The notes beneath the pieces were generated by a model. The model was not told the origin of the DNA and did not search any database. It was given only the letters and a program-made list of their open reading frames with translations. Shown here one piece after another: positions 9,722 through 18,634 of a stretch of DNA of 42,093 nucleotides. The DNA is from Myxococcales bacterium (GTDB lineage Bacteria > Myxococcota_A > Polyangia > Polyangiales > Polyangiaceae). Made by a program: the position numbers and the translations under genes. The stretch spans positions 1-42,093 of the forward strand of contig JANXMC010000072.1 of assembly GCA_025354825.1 (NCBI GenBank), read 5' to 3'. Position 1 is the stretch's first letter; the number at the start of each line of letters is the position of its first letter.

Positions 9722-10741
9722 GTGATCCATTTCGAACGTGTTTCAATCCTGAGTCTCGCCCACGTAGACGCGCCCGTCCGCGTGTCGACGTCGTCGCTCG
9801 AGGCACGCCTCGCGAGCACGCTCGCGCGCCACGGTTTCGCGCGCGGCATCCTCGAGTCGCTCACGGGCATCCGCGAGCGTCGCTTCTGGGACGAGGGCGT
9901 CATGCCGAGCGACGCCGCGACCAAGGCCGCCGAGCGCGCTCTCGAGTCCGCACGTGTCGATCGAACCCGCATAGGGCTGCTCGTGAGCACCTCGGTGTGC
10001 AAAGACTTCATCGAGCCCTCCGTTGCCGCTCTCGTGCACGGAAACCTCTCGCTCGGTCCGCACTGCCAGAACTTCGACATCGGCAATGCGTGCCTCGCCT
10101 TTCTCACCGGTATGCAAGTCGCGGGCGATATGATCGAGCGTGGTCACCTCGACTACGCCCTCATCGTCGACGGCGAGAATAGCCGCCCTGTCGTGGAGGC
10201 AACGCTCGCGCGTCTCGAGCAGCCTACCTGCGACGCGAAGACCGTTCGCGACAGCATCGCAACGCTCACGCTCGGCTCGGGCGCGGCCGCGATGGTTCTC
10301 GCGCGGCGCGACCTTGCACCCCGTGCGCCGCGCCTTTCGTCGATCGTATCGCGCGCGGCCACCGAGCACCGTCACCTGTGCCGCGGCCAAGTCGACGGCA
10401 TGGTGACCGACGCGGGCGGCCTGCTCACCGCGGGCGTCGCCCTCGCCGAAGCCACGTGGAACGAAGGGCGCGAATCGCTCGGGTGGGACGCCGACGTCTT
10501 CGACGAGCTCGTGCTCCACCAGGTGAGCTCGGTGCATACCGCCAAGCTGCTCGAGCGCCTCGGCCTCGACGCGACCAAGGTGCTCCCCCTTTTTCCAGAG
10601 TTCGGAAACATCGGCCCAGCGTCGATCCCCATCGTGCTCGCAAAGGCGGTCGAAGCGGGCCGCGTGCGCGCCGGAAGCCGCGTGGCGTTGATGGGAATCG
10701 GTAGCGGCCTCAACTGCTCGATGATGGAGCTCGTATGGTGA
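9722..10741 (+). CDS. oleA: OleA, thiolase-superfamily enzyme for head-to-head Claisen condensation of fatty acyl chains
   Basis: ORF 9674..10741. OleA-specific look: LAHVDAPVRV...GIRERRFWDEGVMPSDAATKAAERAL...FDIGNACLAFLTGM (active Cys)...ALIVDGEN...GNIGPASIPIVLAKAVEAGRVRAGSRVALMGIGSGLNCSMMELVW. GTG at 9722 preceded by AAAGG. Confidence 0.94.
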   Translation: MIHFERVSILSLAHVDAPVRVSTSSLEARLASTLARHGFARGILESLTGIRERRFWDEGVMPSDAATKAAERALESARVDRTRIGLLVSTSVCKDFIEPSVAALVHGNLSLGPHCQNFDIGNACLAFLTGMQVAGDMIERGHLDYALIVDGENSRPVVEATLARLEQPTCDAKTVRDSIATLTLGSGAAAMVLARRDLAPRAPRLSSIVSRAATEHRHLCRGQVDGMVTDAGGLLTAGVALAEATWNEGRESLGWDADVFDELVLHQVSSVHTAKLLERLGLDATKVLPLFPEFGNIGPASIPIVLAKAVEAGRVRAGSRVALMGIGSGLNCSMMELVW

Positions 10742-11736
10742 TGGGAAGCGACGTTCAAACGGGGCGCGCAACGCCGCCCACCGCCGTCTCGAAGGCTCTC
10801 TTCCCCTTCGACGGCCACTACTTCGATCGCGGCGGCGGCATTCGTATGCACTACCTCGACGAAGGAGCCGGCGATCCGGTCGTCATGGTCCACGGCAACC
10901 CGACCTGGTCGTTTTACTACCGCAACCTCGTGCGCGAGCTGGCTCGCGGGGCGGGCGGCGCAGGCGCAAGCTACCGCTGCATCGTCCCCGATCACGTCGG
11001 CTGCGGCTACTCCGACAAGCCGAGCGACGCCGCGTACACGTACACGCTCGAGCAGCGCATCGACGACCTCGAAGCGCTCCTCGAGCACCTCGGTGTGCGC
11101 GAGCGCGTCACCCTCGTCGTCCACGACTGGGGCGGAATGATCGGCATGGGGTACGCGACGCGTCACCCCGACCGCGTCGCCCGCATCGTGCTCCTCAACA
11201 CGGGCGCATTTCATCTCCCCGCGAGCAAGTCGTTCCCGTGGCCGCTCTGGCTCGCCCGCGATACGCGCATCGGCTCGCTCTTGGTCGAGAAGCTCAACGC
11301 CTTCAGCCTCACCGCCACGCGCGTCGCTGTCACACGCCACGCGATGCCAAAAGAGGTCCGCGACGCGTACATGGCGCCCTACGCCGCGCCCGGCGACCGC
11401 ATTGCGACGCTCCGGTTCGTGCAAGACATCCCGCTCAGGGCGTCCGATCGCGCGTGGCCTGTCGTGAGCGGCATCGAGGCGAAGCTCCCGACCCTCGCGA
11501 AGAAGCCGATGCTCATTTGCTGGGGCGGCAAAGACTTCGTATTCGATAAACACTTTCTCGCGCGCTTCCGCGAGCTCTTCCCCGACGCAAAGGTCTTGGA
11601 TCTGCCCGACGCCGGCCACTACGTCCTCGAAGACGCGGCCAAAGAGATCCTCCCCGCAGTGCGCGCGTTCCTCGAGGCGAACGCTCTGCCGACCGGCCCG
11701 ACGAGCTCCGCGACAACGAGCAAGGGCGTGGCGTGA
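10735..11736 (+). CDS. oleB: OleB, alpha/beta-hydrolase (haloalkane dehalogenase-like beta-lactone decarboxylase)
   Basis: HGNPTWSFYYRNLVREL, PDHVGCGYSDKP, VVHDWGGMIGMGYA nucleophile elbow; located between oleA and oleC with overlapping start/stop. Confidence 0.93.
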   Translation: MVMGSDVQTGRATPPTAVSKALFPFDGHYFDRGGGIRMHYLDEGAGDPVVMVHGNPTWSFYYRNLVRELARGAGGAGASYRCIVPDHVGCGYSDKPSDAAYTYTLEQRIDDLEALLEHLGVRERVTLVVHDWGGMIGMGYATRHPDRVARIVLLNTGAFHLPASKSFPWPLWLARDTRIGSLLVEKLNAFSLTATRVAVTRHAMPKEVRDAYMAPYAAPGDRIATLRFVQDIPLRASDRAWPVVSGIEAKLPTLAKKPMLICWGGKDFVFDKHFLARFRELFPDAKVLDLPDAGHYVLEDAAKEILPAVRAFLEANALPTGPTSSATTSKGVA

Positions 11737-13394
11737 GCGCACGCTCCGCCAACATCGCGAGCGCCCTCACGTCGATGGCCGATCGAATGCCGCGATCGAC
11801 CGCCATTTACGTGCCGACCGGGCGCGGCGGTGACGGCGTGCAGCGCTACGTGGAGCACACCTACGAAGCGCTCGACGGCGACAGCACCACGATCGCAAAA
11901 GGGCTGTTGGCGCTCGGCTTCGAGTCGGGCAGCCGCGCCGCGCTCATGGTGAAACCGAGCTACGAGCTCTTCGCCGTCACGTTCGCGCTGTTCAAAGCCG
12001 GCATCGTCCCTGTGCTGGTCGATCCGGGCATCGGTATCCCGGCCCTCGGCACCTGCCTCGCCGAAGCCGCGCCGTCGTCGTTCATCGGTATTCCCCAAGC
12101 CCACGTCGCGCGCATGGTCCTCGGCTGGGCACGCCCCACGATTCGCCGCCTCGTCACCATCGGCCGCAAGCTCCTCTGGGGCGGCGCGACGCTCGACGAC
12201 GTGCGCCGCGCGGGCGGCGCGAAAAACGCCCCTGCGCTCCCTACGGCCCGTGAGAGCGACATGGCCGCCGTTCTCTTCACGAGCGGCAGCACGGGCATTC
12301 CAAAAGGTGCCGTCTACGCGCACGGCACGTTCGCCGCGCAGGTCGAGATGATTCGCACCACCTACGCCATCGCGCCGGGTGAAATCGACCTGCCCACGTT
12401 CCCGCTCTTCGCGCTGTTCGATCCGGCCCTGGGGATGACGACGGTTCTACCCGAGATGGATTTCACGCGCCCGGCGCGCGTCTCTCCGAGAAACGTCATC
12501 GAGCCCATTCGCAAATTCGGAATTACCAATATGTTCGGCTCCCCGGCGCTACTGAATCGCGTCGGGCGGTATGGCGACGAGCAGAACGTATCGCTCCCGT
12601 CGCTCCGCCGCGTCATCTCGGCGGGCGCGCCGGTGCCTGCGAGCGTGCTCGCGACGTTCTCGAAAATGCTCAAGGGCGACGCCGAAATCGTGACCCCTTA
12701 CGGCGCCACCGAAGCGCTCCCCGTCGCCACCATCGGCAGCCGCGAAATTCTCACGTCGACCCGCGCGAAGACCGACGGCGGAGCGGGCGTCTGCGTCGGC
12801 CGCACGGTCGCGGGCGTGCGCCTCGAGATCATCCAAATTCGCGACGAGGCCATCGCCCACTGGTCCGACGATTTGCACGTACCGCCCGGTGAAATCGGCG
12901 AAATCGTCGTGGCGGGCCCCAATGTCACCCACAGCTATTTCCACCGCGACGAGGCGACGCGCCTCGCGAAAATCGACGACGGCCGCGGCGGCGTCATGCA
13001 CCGCATGGGCGACGTCGGGTACCTCGATAGTGACGGTCGCCTGTGGTTCTGCGGGCGCAAAGCCCACCGCGTGATCACGACGGCGGGGACGCTCTTCACC
13101 GACCCCTGCGAAGCGATCTTCAGCACGCACCCCGGCGTCTATCGAGCAGCCCTCGTCGGTGTAGGCTCGGGAGGGACGAAGCGACCCGTGATTTGCATCG
13201 AGCTCGAAGAGGCTGCGCGCCATCGCGATAAGGGCGAACTCACGAAAGAGCTATTGGCCCTCGCCGCGAAAGTGCCAATGACGAGCAGGCTCGATACAAT
13301 TCTTTTTCACAAATCGTTCCCCGTCGACATTCGGCACAACGCAAAAATCTTCCGCGAGAAGCTCGCCGTCTGGGCCGCGGGAGAGCTTTCATGA
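11733..13394 (+). CDS. oleC: OleC, AMP-dependent synthetase-like beta-lactone synthetase
   Basis: AMP-binding motif AVLFTSGSTGIPKGAVYAHGTF, YGATEALPV, WFCGRKAHRVITTAGTLFTDPCEAIF; GTGA overlap with oleB. Confidence 0.93.
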   Translation: MSARSANIASALTSMADRMPRSTAIYVPTGRGGDGVQRYVEHTYEALDGDSTTIAKGLLALGFESGSRAALMVKPSYELFAVTFALFKAGIVPVLVDPGIGIPALGTCLAEAAPSSFIGIPQAHVARMVLGWARPTIRRLVTIGRKLLWGGATLDDVRRAGGAKNAPALPTARESDMAAVLFTSGSTGIPKGAVYAHGTFAAQVEMIRTTYAIAPGEIDLPTFPLFALFDPALGMTTVLPEMDFTRPARVSPRNVIEPIRKFGITNMFGSPALLNRVGRYGDEQNVSLPSLRRVISAGAPVPASVLATFSKMLKGDAEIVTPYGATEALPVATIGSREILTSTRAKTDGGAGVCVGRTVAGVRLEIIQIRDEAIAHWSDDLHVPPGEIGEIVVAGPNVTHSYFHRDEATRLAKIDDGRGGVMHRMGDVGYLDSDGRLWFCGRKAHRVITTAGTLFTDPCEAIFSTHPGVYRAALVGVGSGGTKRPVICIELEEAARHRDKGELTKELLALAAKVPMTSRLDTILFHKSFPVDIRHNAKIFREKLAVWAAGELS

Positions 13395-14404
13395 AGGCGC
13401 TCGTCACGGGCGGGGGCGGCTTCCTCGGCAAAGCCATCGTCGCGCGGCTGCGCGCCCGTGGCGACGAGGTCACGAGCTTCGCGCGCGGCGCGTACCCCGA
13501 GCTCACGGCGATGGGCGTCACCGTCGTGCGCGGAGATCTCGCCGACACCGAAGCCCTCCGGAGAGCCGCCGCGGGGTGCGACGTCGTCTTCCACGTCGCG
13601 GCAAAACCCGGGGTTTGGGGCTCGTTCGACGAGTTTCACCGCGCCAACGTCGAAGGAACGCTCCACGTCATCGACGCCTGCCGCGCAGCTTCGGTCACAC
13701 GCCTCGTCTACACGAGTACGCCCAGCGTCGTCTTCGGGACGGTGGGGCACGAGGGGGTCGACGAGTCGGTCCCCTACCCGCGCGACGACGAGTTCATCGC
13801 CGACTACCCGCGCACGAAAGCCGCTGCCGAGCGCGCGGTCCTCGCCGCCAACGGCCCCGACCTCGCCACCGTAGCGCTTCGCCCCCATCTCATTTGGGGT
13901 CCGGGCGATAACCACTTGGTCCCGCGCATCGTCGCCCGCGCAAAGGCGGGCCGACTTCGCAAAGTGGGGACTGGCAAATACGCCGTCGACTCGGTCTACA
14001 TCGACAACGCGGCCGAAGCCCACGTCCTCGCCGCCGACGCGCTCTCCCCGGGCGCGCCCCACGCGGGCAAAGCCTATTTCATCTCCCAGGGCGAGCCGGT
14101 CGCCATCGGGGATCTCATCGACCGCATCGTCGAAGCGGCGGGCTTGCCCAAGGTCACGCGCTCGATCCCCGCGGGCGTCGCCTACGCGGTAGGCGCGATC
14201 TCCGAAGTGCTCTACCGCGCCGTCGGCGCGAAAAACGAGCCTCTCCTGACCCGCTTCGTCGCAAAGCAGCTCTCGACCCCTCACTGGTTCGACATCGGCG
14301 CCGCGAAACGCGACTTCGGCTACACGCCCACGATATCCCTCGACGAAGGGATGAAGCGCCTTGGCGTATGGCTACGATCCGGCGCCCCCGCGACTGCCTA
14401 CTAG
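13391..14404 (+). CDS. oleD: OleD, NAD(P)H-dependent 2-alkyl-3-ketoacid reductase (extended SDR)
   Basis: MKALVTGGGGFLGKAIVARL (GxxGxxG), DVVFHVAAKPGVWGSFDEFHRANVEGT, YPRTKAAAE, LRPHLIWGPGDNHLVPRI; ATGA overlap with oleC. Confidence 0.93.
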   Translation: MKALVTGGGGFLGKAIVARLRARGDEVTSFARGAYPELTAMGVTVVRGDLADTEALRRAAAGCDVVFHVAAKPGVWGSFDEFHRANVEGTLHVIDACRAASVTRLVYTSTPSVVFGTVGHEGVDESVPYPRDDEFIADYPRTKAAAERAVLAANGPDLATVALRPHLIWGPGDNHLVPRIVARAKAGRLRKVGTGKYAVDSVYIDNAAEAHVLAADALSPGAPHAGKAYFISQGEPVAIGDLIDRIVEAAGLPKVTRSIPAGVAYAVGAISEVLYRAVGAKNEPLLTRFVAKQLSTPHWFDIGAAKRDFGYTPTISLDEGMKRLGVWLRSGAPATAY

Positions 14405-14417
14405 CGCGTTCGCGCGG

Positions 14418-14837
14418 TCAGGCTCGCCCGAAGAACGCCTTGGTCTCGGGCTTCAGCCAGAAGATCAAAAGCGGAATCGAAATCGGCATACAGCAGACGC
14501 TCGTCATTCCCACCGAGATAAGCACGATATGGTAAATCCACGCCCAAGGCGCCTTGGGTAGAAAGGGCGCCGCGAGAAACGGAATCCCGAGAACGACGCC
14601 CACGACGACGAAGAGCCCAGCCGGCATGGGCGGCTGCCCGGGCTCCGGAGCCATGAACGTTCCGGACGACGCGATCACGACCCCCACGACCGCAACAAGC
14701 AGATAAAGCACGGCCATCGAGATGGCGTAGCCGAGGTAATAGCGCCACACCTGCGGCGGCTGCGGCGGCTGCGCGCCGTTGCCGTAATAGCTCGGAGGTT
14801 GGGGCGCATTGGGGCCCGCATAAGGGTTGTAATTCAT
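14418..14837 (-). CDS. Small multi-pass membrane protein with Pro/Gln/Tyr-rich N-terminus
   Basis: 139 aa, MNYNPYAGPNAPQPPSYYGNG then four hydrophobic segments. Confidence 0.75.
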   Translation of the reverse strand: MNYNPYAGPNAPQPPSYYGNGAQPPQPPQVWRYYLGYAISMAVLYLLVAVVGVVIASSGTFMAPEPGQPPMPAGLFVVVGVVLGIPFLAAPFLPKAPWAWIYHIVLISVGMTSVCCMPISIPLLIFWLKPETKAFFGRA

Positions 14838-14932
14838 GGCCGGCAGCTACCATGGGCCTTCCAGCCGAGCCATGGGCGCCAAACGCGATTGGCGGCCCTT
14901 TCGCGTCTCGCGCGAATGGCAACTACGAGTCG

Positions 14933-15277
14933 TCACCGCCGCGGCGGGCTGGCGTTGCGAAAACGCTTCTCGATCACGAAAAATTCGGCCTCCGAGAGCT
15001 CGCCGGCATCGGTCAGCTTGCGGACGAGCGTCATGAAGAGCAGCCGTTCGGCCAGCGACGAGAACGGAGGCACGCTCCAGCCGTCCATGAAGGTCGCGAA
15101 GCGCCCATGCACGGCGCGCCCCGGGTGATCTTCGGGAAGCACCTCGGCGGCGAGCGCCTTCGCACCGGCGAGCGTCGCAGCCCCAATTAGCCGCGGGCGA
15201 AAGACCTGCACGAAGTAGGCATTTTCGAGACCTTCGCGTTCGTATCGCCGATCACGTGCGGTAACTGCGCGGTCCAT
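14933..15277 (-). CDS. Hypothetical protein
   Basis: MDRAVTARDRRYEREGLENAYFVQVFRPRLIGAATLAGAKALAAEVL... in frame of the 14933..16285 ORF; non-Arg-biased C-terminal part begins at an ATG at 15277. Confidence 0.6.
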   Translation of the reverse strand: MDRAVTARDRRYEREGLENAYFVQVFRPRLIGAATLAGAKALAAEVLPEDHPGRAVHGRFATFMDGWSVPPFSSLAERLLFMTLVRKLTDAGELSEAEFFVIEKRFRNASPPRR

Positions 15278-15385
15278 CGCGGTGTCGTAGCAGCTTCTCC
15301 ACGCCACGGCGCGCGCGCCTCTTCCCCGAGCATGCGACACTTCATGGAGGCCAAGCTCGCGCGAGCAGAAGCCCGCAACCCGCGA

Positions 15386-16135
15386 ATGAACTTCGTTTTC
15401 CATCACCACCTGGCGCTGCGCGATCTCGCCTCGCCCCTCGCAGGCGTGGGGGCGATGCTCCCGGACTTGTGGCGCATGGCCGACCGGCGTGTCCATGCGC
15501 TCCCCCGCGCCGGCGCCGATGCTGCATTCGAAGGCGCCACGGGGGCGACGCGCGAAGTCCTCGCGGGCATCTGCCACCACATCGCCGTCGACGCGTGGTT
15601 CCACGCCGCTCCGGTCTTTCGCGACGGCGAGCGCGCCGCCGCCGCTGCGATCCGCGCGGCCGCCCCAAACGCGCCGCGCATCGGCCTTTTCGCCCACCCA
15701 CTCTGGGAAATCTGCCTCGACGGCGCGCTCCTCCACAACGCCGGCGCCGATCATGTCGTGAGCGCCCTTCGCCACAGCTTGGCCGTCGCACGCGAGAGCG
15801 CCGCAATGGGCGAGGCCGCCGAGGTCCACCACTTCCGCCGCATCGCACGGGACCAAGCGGCCCGCGAGGCGTTCGCCCGAAGGCTCGAGAAGCTCGAGTC
15901 CGCCATCACCGACGGCCCGTGGGTGAGCGGCTACGCGAACGGCGCGGGAATCGTCGATAGGCTCGACGGCATGCGTGCGCGCTTCGAATTTCCCCCCATC
16001 GAAGGGCCCGAACGGGCCGCCCTCGCGAAGGCGCTCGACGGGCTCTTGGCCATCGCCGCCGAGCCCGTTCGCGCGCTCCTCGCGTGCGGAACCTTCAGCC
16101 CGGCCCCATCTCCACAGTCTTGTCGAGCTTGCTGA
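15386..16135 (+). CDS. Hypothetical protein with His/Asp-rich pattern reminiscent of DUF479 / ACP phosphodiesterase-like proteins
   Basis: MNFVFHHHLALRDLASPLAGVGAMLPDLWRMADRRVH...GICHHIAVDAWFHAAPVFRDG...FAHPLWEICLDGALL. ORF track start is 15332; ATG at 15386 looks more natural. Confidence 0.6.
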   Translation: MNFVFHHHLALRDLASPLAGVGAMLPDLWRMADRRVHALPRAGADAAFEGATGATREVLAGICHHIAVDAWFHAAPVFRDGERAAAAAIRAAAPNAPRIGLFAHPLWEICLDGALLHNAGADHVVSALRHSLAVARESAAMGEAAEVHHFRRIARDQAAREAFARRLEKLESAITDGPWVSGYANGAGIVDRLDGMRARFEFPPIEGPERAALAKALDGLLAIAAEPVRALLACGTFSPAPSPQSCRAC

Positions 16136-16523
16136 CCAGCTCGCCGGTGAGGCGCCTTTTCCAGTCTTCGACCTCGGTCGCGTGCGCGCCGTGCGGGAAA
16201 ACACCCTTGTAGCGCTCGAGCCTCGCGACGCCGTCGCGAACGGGCTCTTGCCGCGCCGTCGCCAGAAGCGCGCTGAAGTACGCATCGTCGACGAGATCGC
16301 GCTCTAAAAGCTTCTCGGTGGCGTCGAGCTCCATGGCCTTCTCGAAGTCGGTCACGGCCTCGGCGTACTGCTCCAAAAGCTCGTAGGCCGTTGCGCGATC
16401 GACCATGATTTCCGGGCCGGCGCTGCCGCCATCGATCTCCTCCGTCGCCGATGCGACGGCTTCGTCGTACTTCCCCTGCTCGATGAGCTTGCGTGCGAAC
16501 GACATCCCGTAGCGACCGCCCAT
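16095..16523 (-). CDS. TPR-like protein
   Basis: 142 aa, ARKLIEQGKYDEAVASATEEID...ATAYELLEQYAEAVTDFEKAMELDAT. Confidence 0.7.
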   Translation of the reverse strand: MGGRYGMSFARKLIEQGKYDEAVASATEEIDGGSAGPEIMVDRATAYELLEQYAEAVTDFEKAMELDATEKLLERDLVDDAYFSALLATARQEPVRDGVARLERYKGVFPHGAHATEVEDWKRRLTGELVSKLDKTVEMGPG

Positions 16524-16670
16524 AACGACCTCCCGCAGGCGCCCGTGAGCCGGGCGCGCGTCCGCGTTCTAGTCGATGCGCCGCCGGGGCGTCGCGGGCG
16601 CTTCGTCGCTTCGTGCCGGCTCAGAGCTTCAGGAGGCGCTCGCGGGCGGCCTCGACCGAAACATACCGGG

Positions 16671-16808
16671 ACAAAAAGAAACGGCGTCCAAGGCTGGGGG
16701 GGGATGCCTCGAACGCCGACAGCCACTAAAGCATGCGTCGTGCCACGCACACTTCGTGTCTTCACGGGGGGTTAGCAACGCCCCTGGAGACAACTTTTTC
16801 AATTATGA
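16671..16808 (-). ncRNA. Candidate small RNA, copy A of a C-loop hairpin family, ending in an intrinsic terminator
   Basis: Minus strand: CATAAT -10-like (plus 16803-16808), then about 120 nt ending CGGCGUUCGAGGC-AUCCCCCCCCA-GCCUUGGACGCCG-UUUCUUUUUGU. Last ~75 nt shared with copy B at 37263..37340. Confidence 0.55.
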
Positions 16809-16994
16809 AAGAACTGCCGTGCATTCGCGGAAGCGCGCCCTGCGAAGCGGCGGTGGCAGTGCCAGGTGCTTGGAACCTGTGAACAAAAAAGTCGAACGAT
16901 GTTTTCGACGATAGGGACTTTCTGTGACATTAGGCGCGCCTCTACATTTTCTCACTCCTCACCGGCACGGGGACCGAATGAGGAGCGCCCGCGA

Positions 16995-18497
16995 ATGCAC
17001 GGAGCCAGCATGACCAACGAGCGAGAAGCCGACGAGTTCGAGAGCCCCCGTTCCGGAACGCAGGCGCGTGAGCCTGCCTTGGTAGCGGACGCCGGCGCCA
17101 TCGAAGACGATCCCGAAGACATCGGGGAGATCTTGGACGGTAAGAGCCGCGTCGACGGACGGTTGAATGGGGCCCTGCCGCAGCGCGTATTCGACGCGCC
17201 CCGGCCGCGCACCGCGGCACCGCGTCCGAGCGGTGACGAGGCGGAAGAGAGCTCGGCTCCTTCCCTCGACCCGCTGCGTTTTTATTTGAACCGCATGGCG
17301 AAGACGCCGCTCCTCACGCGTGAGGGCGAAGTCGAGCTCGCGCGCCGTATCGAGCAAGGCGAGATTGCCGTCCTCCACTCGATCGTCGGGTCCCAGGCGG
17401 CGCTTCGCGAAGTGTTGGAGCTCGGGGCCAAGCTCCGTCAGCACAAGCTCCGCGTCCGCGAGGTCGTGAAGGTCGAAGCCGACGAAGAGGTCGATTTCGA
17501 CGAGCAGACGGAAGAGCGTCGCGTCCTCGGGCTCATGGGCCAGTTGAAGCGGTCGCTCACGGTCGGCAACACGCCGGACATCACCGCCCTCGAGAAGATG
17601 CGCCTCAACAAGTCGGCGGTCGATCACGTCGTTCGTGGTCTTCGCAGCCAGCTTCGCAAGGCCGAGCGCTTCGAGCGCCGCGACGACAAAGCCCCGGCCA
17701 CGAAGCCGACGGCCGACGTGGTTGCTCTTCGCGAGACGGAAGCGTCGATCCGCACGGCCGAGCGCCGCATCGAGATCGCCAAAGCCGACCTCGTGAAGGC
17801 GAACCTTCGCCTCGTCGTCTCGCTCGCCAAGAAGCACACGAACCGTGGCCTTCAGTTCCTCGACCTGATTCAGGAGGGGAACATCGGCCTCATGCGCGCC
17901 GTCGAGAAGTTCGACTACAAGCGCGGCTACAAGTTCAGCACGTACGCCACGTGGTGGATCCGTCAGGGCATCACCCGCGCCATCAGCGACCAGGCGCGGA
18001 CCATTCGAGTGCCGGTGCACATGACGGAAGTCATTCACAAGGTTCGCCGCACGAGCGTTCTCCTCTCGCAGGAGCTCGGTCGCGAGCCGACGCCCGAAGA
18101 GCTCGCGGCGAAGATGGAGATCCCGGTCGAGCGCGTGCGCACGGCCCTCCGGTGCACGCGCGAGCCCGTGAGCCTCGAGACGCCGGTCGGCGATGAAGGC
18201 GACTCGGAGCTTGGTGACTTCGTCGAAGACACGACGTTCCCGTCGCCGGAGACCGCCGTTCACGATGCGCGCGTCGCATCGCAGACGCGCGAGCTTCTCA
18301 AGACGCTCACGCCGAAAGAGGCGAAGGTCCTCCGTATGCGCTTCGGCATCGAAGAGCGCAGCGAGCACACCCTCGAAGAGATCGGCGCAATGTTCTCGGT
18401 CACCCGCGAACGCGTTCGTCAGATCGAAGCCAAGGCGCTCAAGAAGCTCCGCCACCCCGCGCGCGCGCCGCAGTTGAAGCGGGTCGCCGAGGCCTGA
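16995..18497 (+). CDS. rpoD: RNA polymerase primary sigma factor, RpoD/SigA family
   Basis: DPLRFYLNRMAKTPLLTREGEVELARRIEQGE (region 1.2), DLIQEGNIGLMRAVEKFDYKRGYKFSTYATWWIRQGITRAI (2.x), TLEEIGAMFSVTRERVRQIEAKALKKLRHP (4.2). ATG choice between 16995 and 17010 uncertain; ORF track start 16866. Confidence 0.93.
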   Translation: MHGASMTNEREADEFESPRSGTQAREPALVADAGAIEDDPEDIGEILDGKSRVDGRLNGALPQRVFDAPRPRTAAPRPSGDEAEESSAPSLDPLRFYLNRMAKTPLLTREGEVELARRIEQGEIAVLHSIVGSQAALREVLELGAKLRQHKLRVREVVKVEADEEVDFDEQTEERRVLGLMGQLKRSLTVGNTPDITALEKMRLNKSAVDHVVRGLRSQLRKAERFERRDDKAPATKPTADVVALRETEASIRTAERRIEIAKADLVKANLRLVVSLAKKHTNRGLQFLDLIQEGNIGLMRAVEKFDYKRGYKFSTYATWWIRQGITRAISDQARTIRVPVHMTEVIHKVRRTSVLLSQELGREPTPEELAAKMEIPVERVRTALRCTREPVSLETPVGDEGDSELGDFVEDTTFPSPETAVHDARVASQTRELLKTLTPKEAKVLRMRFGIEERSEHTLEEIGAMFSVTRERVRQIEAKALKKLRHPARAPQLKRVAEA

Positions 18498-18504
18498 TCA
18501 CGTG

Positions 18505-18524
18505 CACCAGGCTGCTGCCTGGTG
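18505..18524. other. Short perfect hairpin CACCAGGC-TGCT-GCCTGGTG just downstream of rpoD
   Basis: 8-bp perfect arms with 4-nt loop. Confidence 0.6.
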
Positions 18525-18556
18525 AACGCGCTCAAACCGGATCCCTAGGACAAAAG

Positions 18557-18593
18557 TAAAAGAGCGTGGCCCTTCGAGGGTCACGCTCTTTTG
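18557..18593. terminator. Intrinsic terminator downstream of rpoD, A- and T-flanked so possibly bidirectional
   Basis: AAAAGAGCGTGGCCCTTCGAGGGTCACGCTCTTTTGCGTTT: 12-bp stem with one G.T, TCG loop, T-tract on plus strand and A-tract upstream. Confidence 0.85.
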
Positions 18594-18634
18594 CGTTTAA
18601 ACGGCTGGGAGAAGGTCTACGACGAAGGCGAGGC

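Noticed and set aside
16959-18455. 498-aa minus-strand ORF antisense to rpoD
   Set aside because: Complementary-strand artefact; rpoD motifs are unambiguous on plus.
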